From contig OZ023275.1 in the NCBI GenBank assembly GCA_964007475.1, positions 17,029,829 to 17,093,828 of the forward strand: 64,000 nucleotides of DNA. Reading direction: 5' to 3'. The first letter of the stretch is position 1; every line of letters begins with the position of its first letter. A program made the position numbers and the translations under genes. Positions 37,809 through 48,760 of this stretch are shown here, piece after piece. Below the pieces are notes generated by a model. The model was not told the DNA's origin and did not search any database. It worked only from the letters and a program-made list of their open reading frames with translations. Source of the DNA: Hybos culiciformis. Lineage: Eukaryota > Arthropoda > Insecta > Diptera > Hybotidae.

Positions 37809-39930
37809 TATTTATTTATTTATTTATTTATTTATTTCAAATGCTTAATACAAGCGAGCGAATACAACTTAATTATAATAAAAAAACTAAATATATATAC
37901 AATCAATTTAATAATGGAAGTAAGAATATATACAAAGCAGCAGTGTTTACTATTAAATAATGTATCACTTAGTTCGAATTAATTAAAAAATTATGATAAA
38001 ATTTACTTTTAAAAGAAGGACTTTCGAAAACGTATAACTGAAGAAGGAAATGATATCGGTTATAAATTTTGAATAGGGAGTTAAGTGGGCTATATTGACC
38101 ATAATTGGTTCTGGAAAATTGAATACTAATGACATCAAAATTTCTAAGACTTCTTGAGGGCACATTGAAAAATAAATTAGACATTAAACAGCTACTTGTC
38201 GTTTTTCCTTCGATGACTTTATGGATAAAGCTGAACGACAAATAAGCTCTTCTATTCTCCAGACTTGGGAGATTTAGAAGTTGAAGTCTGTCAGTGTATG
38301 GAGGTAAATTTAAATTATCCTGCCAATTGAGTCGCCTTAAAGCGAAACGAAGGAAATTTTTTTGAACCGATTCCAATCTAGAGATATGAACTGCGTAGAA
38401 TGGATTCCAGACTTGGCAAGAATATTCCAAAGTGGGTCGAACAAAAGAAGAATATAAAAGTTTCATAACATATGGATCATTGAATTGTTTAGATTGCCTC
38501 TTGATAAAACCAAGAACACGCAGAGCCTTACTTGTAACAAAATCGATATGTTTAACAAAATTCAACTTTTCATCCAACAAAACTCCGAGATCAGTGGTCT
38601 CTACTTCTCTTGTTAAAGAAGAAGATCCAACACTGTATTGAAAATCAAAAATGTTTTTCTTTCTAAAGAATGACATTGAGTGACACTTATTAACGTTTAA
38701 ATGAAGATTGTTTGAGGTACACCAATTGCTAAATGATTCAACATCATTTTGCAAGTCAATGCAATCAGAATAACAAGATATGGACTTGAAAATTTTGGCA
38801 TCATCTGCGTAAATAAGAACTTCGGATGACTTTAGTATATTTGGAAGATCATTTATAAATAAAATAAAGAAAATAGGACCAAGATGGCTACCTTGTGGGA
38901 CACCACAATTCACCAAAAACGGTGCTGATAAGAAGTTATTAAAAGAAACCTGATAATAACGATTAGATAAGTAATCATAAATCCAATTAACAAAAGCTGA
39001 ATGAAAACCCATTTTGTCCAATTTACAAATTAGGGTTTTGTGGCATAATTTGTCAAAGGCTTTCGAAAAATCTGTGAAAATACAGTCGACATAATTTCCG
39101 GAAAGAAATTTACTATTACAAAAAGACGTAAAGTCTAAAAGGTTAGTGGTAGTTGACTTCCCACGAACGAAACCATGTTGTCTATCAGAAATAATAGGCT
39201 TGATGAAAAATTGAAGGTTGTCAGAAATAATTGACTCAAATAGTTTAGGCAAGGAAGATAGTCGGGCGATAGGCCTATAATTCTGAATATGTGCTTTATT
39301 GGATTTTTTATGAAGTGGAATAATATAGGATATTTTCCAAATATTAGGGAAGCAACATGAAGAAATAGACATATTAAATAGAATATAAAGTGGTTCAATT
39401 AATTTATCCACACATTCCATCAAGAAAACGGTAGGAATACCATCTGGTCCTACTGTGTTTGATTTTTTTAATTTCTGAATATGTTTGGAGATTTCAGTTT
39501 TAGATATATACGAATTAAAATTTGAAAGAAAAGAATATGAGTTGACAGAGTCAACTTGAGGCGAACCCGAAGTAGGGACGGCCTCAAAAGAAGATTTGAA
39601 GAAATCAGCGAAGAGATTAGCAATAATATAATTATTGTCACTACTGACATCATTGTAATGAAGAGTTGTTGGATATGAAGAAGAACCTTTTTTTAAGTTA
39701 ACAAAGTTCCAGAATTGTTTTGGATCTAACTTGAGATTATTTTCCAGATTTAGCAAATAGTTGGAATGGCAGTTAATAGAAAGCCTTCGAAAATCCTCCT
39801 TTATATACAAATATTGACCAAGTGTACATTCACTCCTATCACTACAATATGCTTTCCATAACATATTACGCTTGTTTCTGAGAGATCTCAACTCAACAAT
39901 ATTAAGCAAGTTTCCAAATACAGTGTGTTT
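37809..39930 (-). mobile_element. 5'-truncated LINE, CR1/Jockey group
   Basis: Non-LTR retrotransposon copy of about 2.1 kb. Its 3' end, at low coordinates, is an (AAAT)n tail at 37809-37837. Its 5' side breaks within ORF2 just after the endonuclease region, at or near 39930, so it is a typical truncated reverse-transcription product. The uninterrupted reading frame suggests a recent insertion. It lies between the chitin-binding gene and its decayed duplicate. Target duplication could not be identified. Confidence 0.88.
37969..39909 (-). CDS. LINE ORF2 reverse transcriptase (endonuclease missing)
   Basis: RNA-directed DNA polymerase part of a LINE ORF2. The open frame gives 646 residues from the first codon tested (TTG at 39909, not a true start) and is open back to a stop at 39931. 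Reading from the N terminus: a linker typical of the CR1/Jockey group (LRSLRNKRNMLWKAY); RT block 1-2 (TVGPDGIPTVFL, then PLHKKSN and NYRPIARLSSLPKLFE); F-S-K-A-F-D-K in the palm; GVPQGSHLGPIFFILFINDL; and the catalytic Y-A-D-D near residue 365. The thumb and C-terminal segment, with R-L-E-S-V-Q-K-N-F-L-R-F, follows. The apurinic-type endonuclease is absent, so this copy cannot move alone. No frameshift or internal stop is seen. Confidence 0.93.
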   Translation of the reverse strand: MLNIVELRSLRNKRNMLWKAYCSDRSECTLGQYLYIKEDFRRLSINCHSNYLLNLENNLKLDPKQFWNFVNLKKGSSSYPTTLHYNDVSSDNNYIIANLFADFFKSSFEAVPTSGSPQVDSVNSYSFLSNFNSYISKTEISKHIQKLKKSNTVGPDGIPTVFLMECVDKLIEPLYILFNMSISSCCFPNIWKISYIIPLHKKSNKAHIQNYRPIARLSSLPKLFESIISDNLQFFIKPIISDRQHGFVRGKSTTTNLLDFTSFCNSKFLSGNYVDCIFTDFSKAFDKLCHKTLICKLDKMGFHSAFVNWIYDYLSNRYYQVSFNNFLSAPFLVNCGVPQGSHLGPIFFILFINDLPNILKSSEVLIYADDAKIFKSISCYSDCIDLQNDVESFSNWCTSNNLHLNVNKCHSMSFFRKKNIFDFQYSVGSSSLTREVETTDLGVLLDEKLNFVKHIDFVTSKALRVLGFIKRQSKQFNDPYVMKLLYSSFVRPTLEYSCQVWNPFYAVHISRLESVQKNFLRFALRRLNWQDNLNLPPYTDRLQLLNLPSLENRRAYLSFSFIHKVIEGKTTSSCLMSNLFFNVPSRSLRNFDVISIQFSRTNYGQYSPLNSLFKIYNRYHFLLQLYVFESPSFKSKFYHNFLINSN

Positions 39931-41324
39931 TCATTAAATTTTCATTTTCTTTAATTTGTTCAAAAATTATTATTATTATTGAATTTATCATCAAATTTTG
40001 GGTTTTTTTCTCGAATATTATAGGACTAAATGCCATCTCAAACTAAACTAAAGAATTAAACAATAAATAAGTAATGAGAATTAATTAAACTTATATATAC
40101 CACATAAAGGTACTGTGCGTGTACTAAAAAATTATGTCATTAAATTATAATATTAAAAAATGCAAAAAAAAATTGATATTTTTCTATATTTTTAAAAAAG
40201 AAAATTTTTTTTATTATCGTATTTATGTTTTATTGAAATTGAATTAGAGTAATATCATTTTCTTCGCATATCAAAATTGTAAGACATTATTAATTATATA
40301 ATAAATAAACATATATTATGTATATTAAAACACTTAATTAATGTGTGAAATAGATCGTATGTAATAATTAAGTTTGTGCTCAAATTCAAGTATTAAGTTC
40401 AACGTTAAAATTTTTTTCGAAAATATATTTAATGTTACCACGAGAATAAGCAATAACCGAGGTAAAAACACAGATAATATCAACACAAAAAAAATGCGCA
40501 AGGAAATAATAAACTAAAAATGACATTGAAGATTGAGTTTAACTTCATATCTACTTACTTTCAAAATTTAAACGTGAGTTAACACAATCAAAATTTACTC
40601 ATCTGAAGTGTTGTTTTGTGAGAATGACTTGAAGTTGAATGTTGATAATATGCAGTAATCTTGAAAGACTTTTAAAATGCAAGTATTTCAATTTAGTTTA
40701 TAAATTCAACGTATCGAAGCTTTTAAAATGTTGAAGAACCAGTTGATTAAACATAGAATCCTTCTGAATAATTCTTTGAATCAAGATAACAAAATAATTA
40801 TTACATGTGTTGAAGAATAGTGTTTAATAAAAATTTCCAATGAGTAACGACGAGCAATGAAAAAATGAGTGATAAGTAGTGTTTTTCAATTTCAATGAAA
40901 ACAATTATGAGAAAACATAATTATCTGAATTATCTGATACATAATTATAAAATAGGAAATAAAAATATTAAGGAAAAAACTATACATTTTCTCAATGAGT
41001 GCTGTTAGAGTTAATAATAAAAAAAATCAGGGTTTGTTTTAGATCAGGGTTCGTGTCTTATATAAAATTAAACCTATACGGAAAAACATACACAGTTACA
41101 TTGTACATTTTATAAAAGTAAAAAAAACTTATATCACTTAATTTAATTTAATTTGTACTCTAATATCTAATTAGATTTACAGGGTAAAAAACTATTTTTT
41201 AATTAAACTTAGTGGTGCTAGTTCAGTCAGATCACCATGTTAACTTTATGTTTTCGAAAAAAAAAAACACAATGATATTCTTATTTACTTTATGGGAATT
41301 TATGTAAGTAAAATTCTTACACCT
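39931..41324. other. A+T-rich intron sequence
   Basis: No gene or bounded repeat seen. Confidence 0.45.
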
Positions 41325-41332
41325 GTTGTAAC

Positions 41333-41854
41333 CAGGGCTGTGGAGTCGGAGTCGGAGTCGGTAGTAATTTTTGCTTGTTGAGATTCGGAGTCGGAGTCGC
41401 CAAAATAAAGCCGCCTCCGACTCCAAAACTATTAAATTTAAAGTATACTCGACCAAAAATTATTAAATTAAAAAACACATTTTTATAATTAAATTTAACA
41501 AAGCAACAACCAAGTGGGTGGCACAGAAATGCAATAAAAATATATTATCACAATTTTTGCTTACTGGGAAAATGACGAGAAATACCCTTTTATGTTCATA
41601 TTAAAATTTATGGCAAGTTCGGTTGCTGGGAATAAATATTACGGGAAATAACTTTTTATGTTCATATTAAAATTTATGACAATTTCGGGAAATACTATTT
41701 TTTATATTTGCTGGTGCGGGTGCAGAAAGTATAGTACATTGGTATCAGACAGAGAGAGTCAAAGTAGTCAAAGTAGGAGTCGGAGTCGGAGTCGCCAAAG
41801 AAAAAAATGAGAAGTCGGAGTTGGAGTCGGTAATTTTGGAGACCGACAGCCCTG
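41333..41854. mobile_element. hAT-type MITE with GGAGTCGG-rich ends
   Basis: A 522-bp element with CAGGGCTGT at the left and the inverse ACAGCCCTG at the right. It is flanked by GTTGTAAC (41325-41332) and GTTATAAC (41855-41862), an 8-bp target duplication with one mismatch. Both ends carry arrays of GGAGTCGGAGTCGG. CAGGG termini and 8-bp duplications point to hAT. A direct duplication of about 50 bp sits inside (TTTATGTTCATATTAAAATT twice). No transposase. Confidence 0.85.
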
Positions 41855-42028
41855 GTTATAACAACAATAAATATTTTTTTGAACAATAAATTGAATAATT
41901 TTTGGTATTTTTTAAAGTCTTTTCACTGAGAGCAAATCATAATCAACCTTATGATCAGTTGCATAAACAAAAAAAAAATTACATTTCACTAGCAGTTTCT
42001 GAGAAAAGATTCTTAAATAAAACCGAAA

Positions 42029-42227
42029 ATGAAGATCACTTTAGCGAATTTTTTTCTATCACATTTATTGCTGTGGCTCTAGCCGATGTATGATGCCAAA
42101 AATGTTAGTAATAATTTATTGCTACATGAAAATTGCTCTAAATTTTACAATTGCGAAGAGAATGGGCATGCTTTGTCACACAAGATTGTCCACCACCATT
42201 GGGATATAATGAATCTATAAAGATATT
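42029..42227 (+). pseudogene. Decayed duplicate of the chitin-binding gene
   Basis: Homologous to the gene at 37007-37337 and in the same orientation, but broken. ATG AAG at 42029 starts a signal-peptide-like stretch that changes frame in a T run, then continues as ITFIAVALADV. A small deletion, with loss of the first domain cysteine, shifts frame before YDAKNVSNNLLLHENCSKFY and N-C-E-E-N-G-H. Another shift leads to Q-D-C-P-P-P-L-G-Y-N-E-S-I-K. The aligned parts match YDAVNQTNNLVVHENCTMFY and Q-N-C-P-G-E-L-R-F-N of the intact copy. The intron donor and the CDW-containing exon are missing. It arose by local duplication; at least three disruptions make it non-functional. Confidence 0.85.
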
Positions 42228-45200
42228 TATATTAATTATTTATATAGAACAGAATAATTTTACAACAAAATGAATTTCAAGCTTGTGATTTTTTTTATGA
42301 CTAGTTGCTAGAATCAACAGTCTAAATAGTAAAATTTGTTATTCCATCAATTTAATATGAACTATACATAGATGAAGAATAATTTTTATGCTTTTTTAAA
42401 ATAATTAAATAAGTTTAAATGTAATAAGTTTTATATTTTATTAAAATTTATTGAGATGAGCCCTATTGCAGAGATATCTAATTAAATAAGTATAATACTG
42501 GATAAAATAGGTTAAAATAGGGTCCTCATTAAGTTGGTCGAACTTGGCAGCTTTAGGGATTTAGTGTATAACTTGTTACAGCCAATGTAGAAGTTTTTTT
42601 AAGATATATTAAATATTTTTTTTTTGTCTACATGTATACACTACGTGTAACCCTGCACAAGGTGTTAGGCAGTTCATTTATTAAGAAATATTATAATTAT
42701 ATAATCTTAATTATCCTTTATTAAGAAAATTTAGGAACTTTTTTTTCAATTAAAATAAAAAAAGTTTTTTACTTAACACTAAAAAATCGAATTGCATTGA
42801 TATTATTATAAAATTTATTGTTAGGTATATTCTTATAATTTTATTCGATTGGATTTTTCACACGTTTCAATTTAGCATATGTTAATAAGCAAAAAGCATA
42901 CAAACTAACAAATATTTAATTATCATTTATTGTTATTGTCATTATTATTATAAATTTTTTTTAGAACGATTTTAATGTATAGTTAGTAAGCCGCCCCCAC
43001 AGAATGTATTTATCCGTAGGCAATAATGAAATATGAAAGCGATTAGTTATATTCACATAAGAAGCTTATGAAATACATTGCTTATTCAGAATTTGACAAT
43101 ACTTTTATACTTCAAATACTGTAAGATTATTTAATTATTTCGTCCCGGTATCAAGCTTAAGATTAATCAGAATGATTCAATTGATAGATCATTCATCTCT
43201 AGAATTGTAAATGTAAATTACACAATTTAATTTTTATTTAAATTGTATGAAATTTTTTATTTTTTATTTAAATTACTTCTGCTTGCTATAAATTAGGAAA
43301 CATTCTTTCAATTTGAACTAAAGGTTTAGTATTCCATTGATTTTTATATACCTCTTGAAAAATAAACTCAAATATTGGGCTCACCTAAACATTTAACCCA
43401 CATTACTTGGATTCGAAATAAATATAGGTATACCTAGGGCTAAAACAAATTTTAAAAAACTTTTAAGTAAAATAAATTCGGACTTTAATTTTTCAAAAGA
43501 TAAAATAAATAATGAACCTGCATGTGCCGAATATTTTTTTAACTGAATTTTAAGTTAAATAATGTTTAAATGAATATTGATCTTAATTTCAAGGTCAATT
43601 AACAGATATTATGGATTTTTGGCCACAATCAATAATCAACAAAAAACATTTAAATCAATATTTATATAGTACTGTTTTGTAGAAAACTAATCCAAAAACA
43701 CTATTCAATTATAAGACCTACGTTTCCCCGTATAAAGCATAATCAAATTTTTGTAATTATTATATTTACAAGAATTGACATTTCGAATTATGCACCATTA
43801 ACATAACATGTGACAATATTACAATTCCCTAATTACAAACAAAATAAAATGATCGTTGTTGTGAAAAACTTTTATCATCCTTTTTTTTCCTATGCTAATA
43901 ATTTAATAAACTTTCATGTACTTGTGTACATACATAATGTACTTAAAAAGTTAATGCTTCACATGTAATTAAATTATTCCATTCAGAAAAAAAAAATATA
44001 CTTTCACCTATTTAATTTTTCTGCATTAAATTTTCCAATATTATAGGCATTTGTTGCTTGTTTTTTCATAATGTCTGCATTGAAATTAAGCACAAAAGAA
44101 AGAAATTTTGATATATTTTTATATAATTTATGAGCATAACAGTCACAATATATAATATTTAACTCTCATAGAAGATACGACAAAAATTTCATTACGAAAT
44201 TTGTATTATGTTATTATACTAATTGATTCAAAAACTACTTCTTTTTAAAAATCGACCACTGAGTATAATAATAATAGTGTATCATAGTTATACACTGTAA
44301 TTCGATTATGACATCATTGGATTCCGCGTACTCCATTTCATAGGTGTAACTTCATTAGACTCTTGAAAATTTAAATTCTAGCAAGTTTAAATTCGATAAA
44401 TATGAAAATCTTATGTATTTCAATTTTATATGAAAATTCATATAATTTTTTAAGAGTTTTGGAATCAAAATTTTAAAACCGTCCAAAGTAGTTTTGATTA
44501 AAACTGCCAGCGACTTCCGTAATATCACCGGAAACTATGAAAGATGTCTTTAACGACGCGTCGGTCGTCACGTCATCGTCTTCAAGCAAGTAATTTAAAG
44601 AAATACACCAATAGTTCTAGACTCTTTTGTTCTATGGAAATCTAGATCATAACTAAAAAATATAATAAATAAAAACGGTAGAAATGAATGGTTTTTTAAC
44701 ACAGTTACAGAATAACCATTCATTAATATTTAATATGGCTAAGTGTTCTCCATACATAAAAGATGATGATGATGAAAATATGAAATAATGATTACATTAA
44801 TAGGTAGCTAAAAATTAGAACATCAGAGCATTTTTTATCACATGAAATTGTTTTCTTATTTTTGCATACAACCTATCGACATGAAACTTCTTCTTTTTGA
44901 CGAATAAGTATTATATTTTACAGATAAGGTTAATTTGGATGCAAAGAGAAAGATTTTGTAAAAATCTTTCTTAAAATAAAAAAAAATAAAAATACACAAC
45001 ATTAAAACTTTCATGTTTCAATTACATATTTTGAGGGACAGAAATTGTAGATAGATTAGCATCAGAAAAAAAATATAATCGCAATATTCATGTATTTGGC
45101 ATCTTTGAAAAAATATCCTTACCGATGTCACAACATATAATTATGTTAAGGCAACAAATCTATAATATTTATATAACATTTAATTTATATAAATTAGCCA

Positions 45201-45322
45201 GTGTTCTAGTATGCACTGACTAACCTCAATTATCGTTATTGTATACCTCTATAACAACTACACCATGGCAAAATTTTAGTAATATTTTGGCATTTTCAAA
45301 AAAAGGCTACTTATGAAAGGGA
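42228..45322. other. A+T-rich intron sequence
   Basis: No supported gene. A GC-richer, coding-like patch at about 44480-44610 on the minus strand is described as a finding. Confidence 0.4.
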
Positions 45323-45324
45323 TA

Positions 45325-45475
45325 CATTTGACTGTATTTCATTTTAATGTAACTACATTTGAGTGTAATGAGATGATGAGAAAATTCACAGTCAAATTAA
45401 CAGTCAAATTTAATAACAGTCAAATGTATATTTACAATCAAGTATAATTACAGTTAAATGAAATATAGTCAAATG
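45325..45475. mobile_element. Small palindromic MITE, TA-flanked
   Basis: A 151-bp element. The ends CATTTGACTGTATTTCATTT and the inverse of CATTTGACTATATTTCATTT are flanked by TA (45323-45324, 45476-45477). The right part carries several extra copies of ACAGTCAAAT. Probably Tc1/mariner-type; noncoding. Confidence 0.78.
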
Positions 45476-45477
45476 TA

Positions 45478-47722
45478 TAATAAATGCGTCATCCCAAATT
45501 CCAACTCTGACTGCAAATGCGGATTATGAAAGAGAAATATAAAAATAGAGGAAAATATTTTTATAAATAAGCATTTGCCTGAAATATTCCGGAATTTCAA
45601 ATATTCCGCTAATATTTCACTAATGCGAACAAGTTATAATATTTCAAATTAAAGTGCTTTCAAGTAGACTTTAATGTTTAATTGCCTTTCAATTCTATTG
45701 CCATACTAAATATCTACAACATAGTATCATCATTCATTATTTTGGTCTGGTTAATAAAAATAAAAAAAAAAAGTATTGTATAAATTCATCATACTACACA
45801 TCTACTATGCACAAGGTGAAATTTAGCATAAGTTTATATATGTACATCTTTTTTTTTTGTACTCCTAAATATAATTGTGTTCATATTTTCATAGTACAGT
45901 ACTATGTTGTGTATAGGGTCTTTTTATAGGAAAACTCATCTTTTTTGTTTCACTTCACTCATAGAAAGCAATTGAAATTATAATAAATTTGAAATAGTTT
46001 TCTGCGAGGATTTTGTGAAAATCTTATCTATCTTCGGCATGCATAACACACACATAAAAGTTAATAATTTTTAGAAATATGTTTTGTGTAGTTATAATAT
46101 CTAGCTTAAAGATAGGTACACCTACTATAAATAATTTCTGTTGCAAGAATATAATTTTGTTAATCCATTTGTTAGGATATTCGTCAGAACTCTAATTATC
46201 TTTTAAATAATGGCGATTATTATGAAACATAATAATATATATATAAAATATACATTATGTACAAAAAAATATGAAACAATAAATGAAAATTGGCAATCTG
46301 CATTAATCAATCAATGCCAGAGAATTGAAAAAATTGATTTGAACTTTATTTTGGTAATTGTGTTGTGTCAATAGGATGTCATGGGTATCTTTAAAAGCTT
46401 TCCGTAAATAAAAAAAAAAAAATAGATAATTTTCCTATTTTCAAATTCATTCTCAATTAATAGTCATAGTCATCTTCTAATAGCGAATTATATTTAAAAA
46501 TGCATCTATTAAAATTTTAAGAAAAAAATATGCACTTTTTAATAAAAATCATAAAAACAAGCCTTGTCAATAATATTAAATTAAAACCATTTTCTTTTGG
46601 AAACAATTATTTTTTTAACAGAATCAAAATTCAAGGAAATCATTTTAACTAAGTTTCAAATTATTCAACTAACCGTGAAAATATACAAACGCCTTAACTT
46701 AACTTTTAATTATCCTATATATATGTGCATATTTTCACTTAAGTAAATCTTTATTATGTATTGCACCGCTTGCGATGCTCTCAAATAAATATATGTAGTA
46801 AGTGTATTGTATGTAAAATATTCTCAGAATCTCCTACTTTTATATATTGTGTGTAGGTATGCAGTAAAGTAGTAATATATATTATGTAGTATCTGTTCTG
46901 GTAGTCGCTTTTTTTTTTGAAAAATAAAATTTCCATGATAAAAAAAATTATTTCCAGACATTAAACATAAATTTTTTTCCAAATGGTATATAATAAACAT
47001 TTTTCTATATAGTTGTTCATTTTATAATTTTATTCTGGAAATTAATGTGACTCATTCGTACCAATTGGCGCCAAATTAGGTTGCTTGAGATTTAACTTCT
47101 TTTTTACCAATAAGCATAATATTAGGAATGTTTTTCTATTCGAAAAAAAAATTTATAACTACGAAAAATATTTTGTAATTTTCATGGTAATATAATTTTT
47201 AACAATAATAAATACGATGATGGTATATTATTTAAGAGAAATATTCAAAAAGATACGATAATTTTTAGTACCAGTAAACAGCGATGAAAATATTGTAAAT
47301 AGTGCTCGTTGTTTTAATTTTTGCAACGATTGCAACCTCAAAAATTAATGATTTAAGCATTATGCATATTGGAAAAAAAAGAATTAAATACACACATATT
47401 TCACTCCTTTGATGTTCATTTATTTTACATTAAATATACATAGGTATTTGTTTACCATCCAAAATTTAATAACTTTAACAATGTTAATTTTTAAATAATT
47501 TAAAAATTATACTGATTGTTTTTGGATAATTTATAAAACAAATACAATATTGCACTACACAATAAAAATTTCGAGCAAGCAATAGTAAAGTAGAACTCAA
47601 ACCGAAATCGAAATCGAACCCGATACAACATTGAAAAAATTATCAGATTCTTTGAAGTGAAGCCTTTTAGCCTTACAAATTCATCTGATTTCAGATATTT
47701 TTATTTTTAACATTTTGATGAG
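45478..47722. other. A+T-rich intron sequence
   Basis: No gene or bounded repeat seen. Confidence 0.45.
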
Positions 47723-47731
47723 ATTATTTCA

Positions 47732-48751
47732 GGTGGGGGCTCTTCAGCCGGACAATTCTTGGTAATTGACGTCACAATTATTGAGCATTTAGTGCTTAAT
47801 TTGTGACTATTAGTGCCATAAAAACTAGAATTTGTGCTCGCTTAGTTTTTGAGAAACTTTGATCTTCGAATTTCGAACATGGGTCAAAGTGGTATTTCTG
47901 CCCGGATTCGAATTTCCAAAAAAATAAAGACGCTATTATTTAGTGCTTAATTTGTGCCTATTTGTGCTACAAAAACTAGAATTTGTGCTCTTCAAAATTA
48001 TGTGAAAACAATTTTTTTTAGATTAGGCCAAAATTCCAAAACTTGAACCTTTTTTTTTTTGTCGAATTTAGAAAAAGCGAAAATACCACCATTTAGTGCT
48101 TAATTTGTGCCTGCGTTTATTGTACTTTGCGATGATTTGTTTTATCAAAAAAAAAATATATGCAGCGCCGAAAAAAATGTAAGTTCGAAAAAATTTCAAC
48201 TTCAGCTATCAAGGTGAGGAGCGGGGAGGCGGGCGGGCGAACTGGTGGTTGGTCAGTGGGATTTGCGGCGCGCGCCGCAAATCCCACTGACCAACCACCA
48301 GTTCGCCCGCCCGCCGCCCCGCATCCCACCTTTCTAGTTCTGCGTCACCCTTAACAAAGTACAGTAAACGCAAGCACAAACTAAGCACTAAATGGTGGCA
48401 TTTTCGCTTTTTCTAAATTCGACGAAAAAAAATTCGGTTCCAATTTTGGAATTTTGGCCTAATCTAAAAAAAATTGTTTTCACATAATTTTGAAGAGCAC
48501 AAATTCTAGTTTTTGTAGCACAAATAGGCACAAATTAAGCACTAAATGATAGCATCATTATTTTTTCGAAATTCGAATCCGGCCAGAGAGACCCCTTGAC
48601 CCATGTTCGAAATTCGAAAATCAAAATTTCTCAAAAACCAAGCGAGCACAAATTCTAGTTTTTGTGGCACTAATAGTCACAAATTAAGCACCAAATGCTC
48701 AATAATTGTGACATCAATTATCAAGAATTGTCCGGCTGAAGAGCCTCCACC
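47732..48751. mobile_element. 1-kb foldback element, Mutator- or Merlin-like
   Basis: A 1020-bp inverted-repeat element with a perfect 9-bp target duplication, ATTATTTCA (47723-47731 and 48752-48760). The ends are GGTGGGGGCTCTTCAGCCGG and the inverse of GGTGGAGGCTCTTCAGCCGG. Each arm is nearly 400 bp and carries three copies of ATTTAGTGCTTAATTTGTG (47788, 47938 and 48091, about 150 bp apart), mirrored on the right (near 48384, 48538 and 48687). These could be transposase binding sites. A 9-bp duplication with very long TIRs suits Mutator-like foldbacks; Merlin is an alternative. The centre holds a GC-rich hairpin. No transposase is encoded. Confidence 0.88.
48211..48330. repeat. GC-rich hairpin at the core of the foldback element
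   Basis: A 120-bp inverted repeat with no loop, centred between 48270 and 48271 on GCGGCGCGCGCCGC. The inner 43 bp or so of each arm pair perfectly; the outer part has a few mismatches. It is by far the most GC-rich sequence in the window. It may be a separate palindrome inserted into the foldback, or its original core. Confidence 0.88.
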
Positions 48752-48760
48752 ATTATTTCA

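Noticed and set aside
48117..48354. Overlapping open frames on both strands rich in Gly, Arg, Pro and Ala
   Set aside because: Both arise from the same GC-rich palindrome and encode nearly the same peptide; this is a by-product of the inverted repeat.
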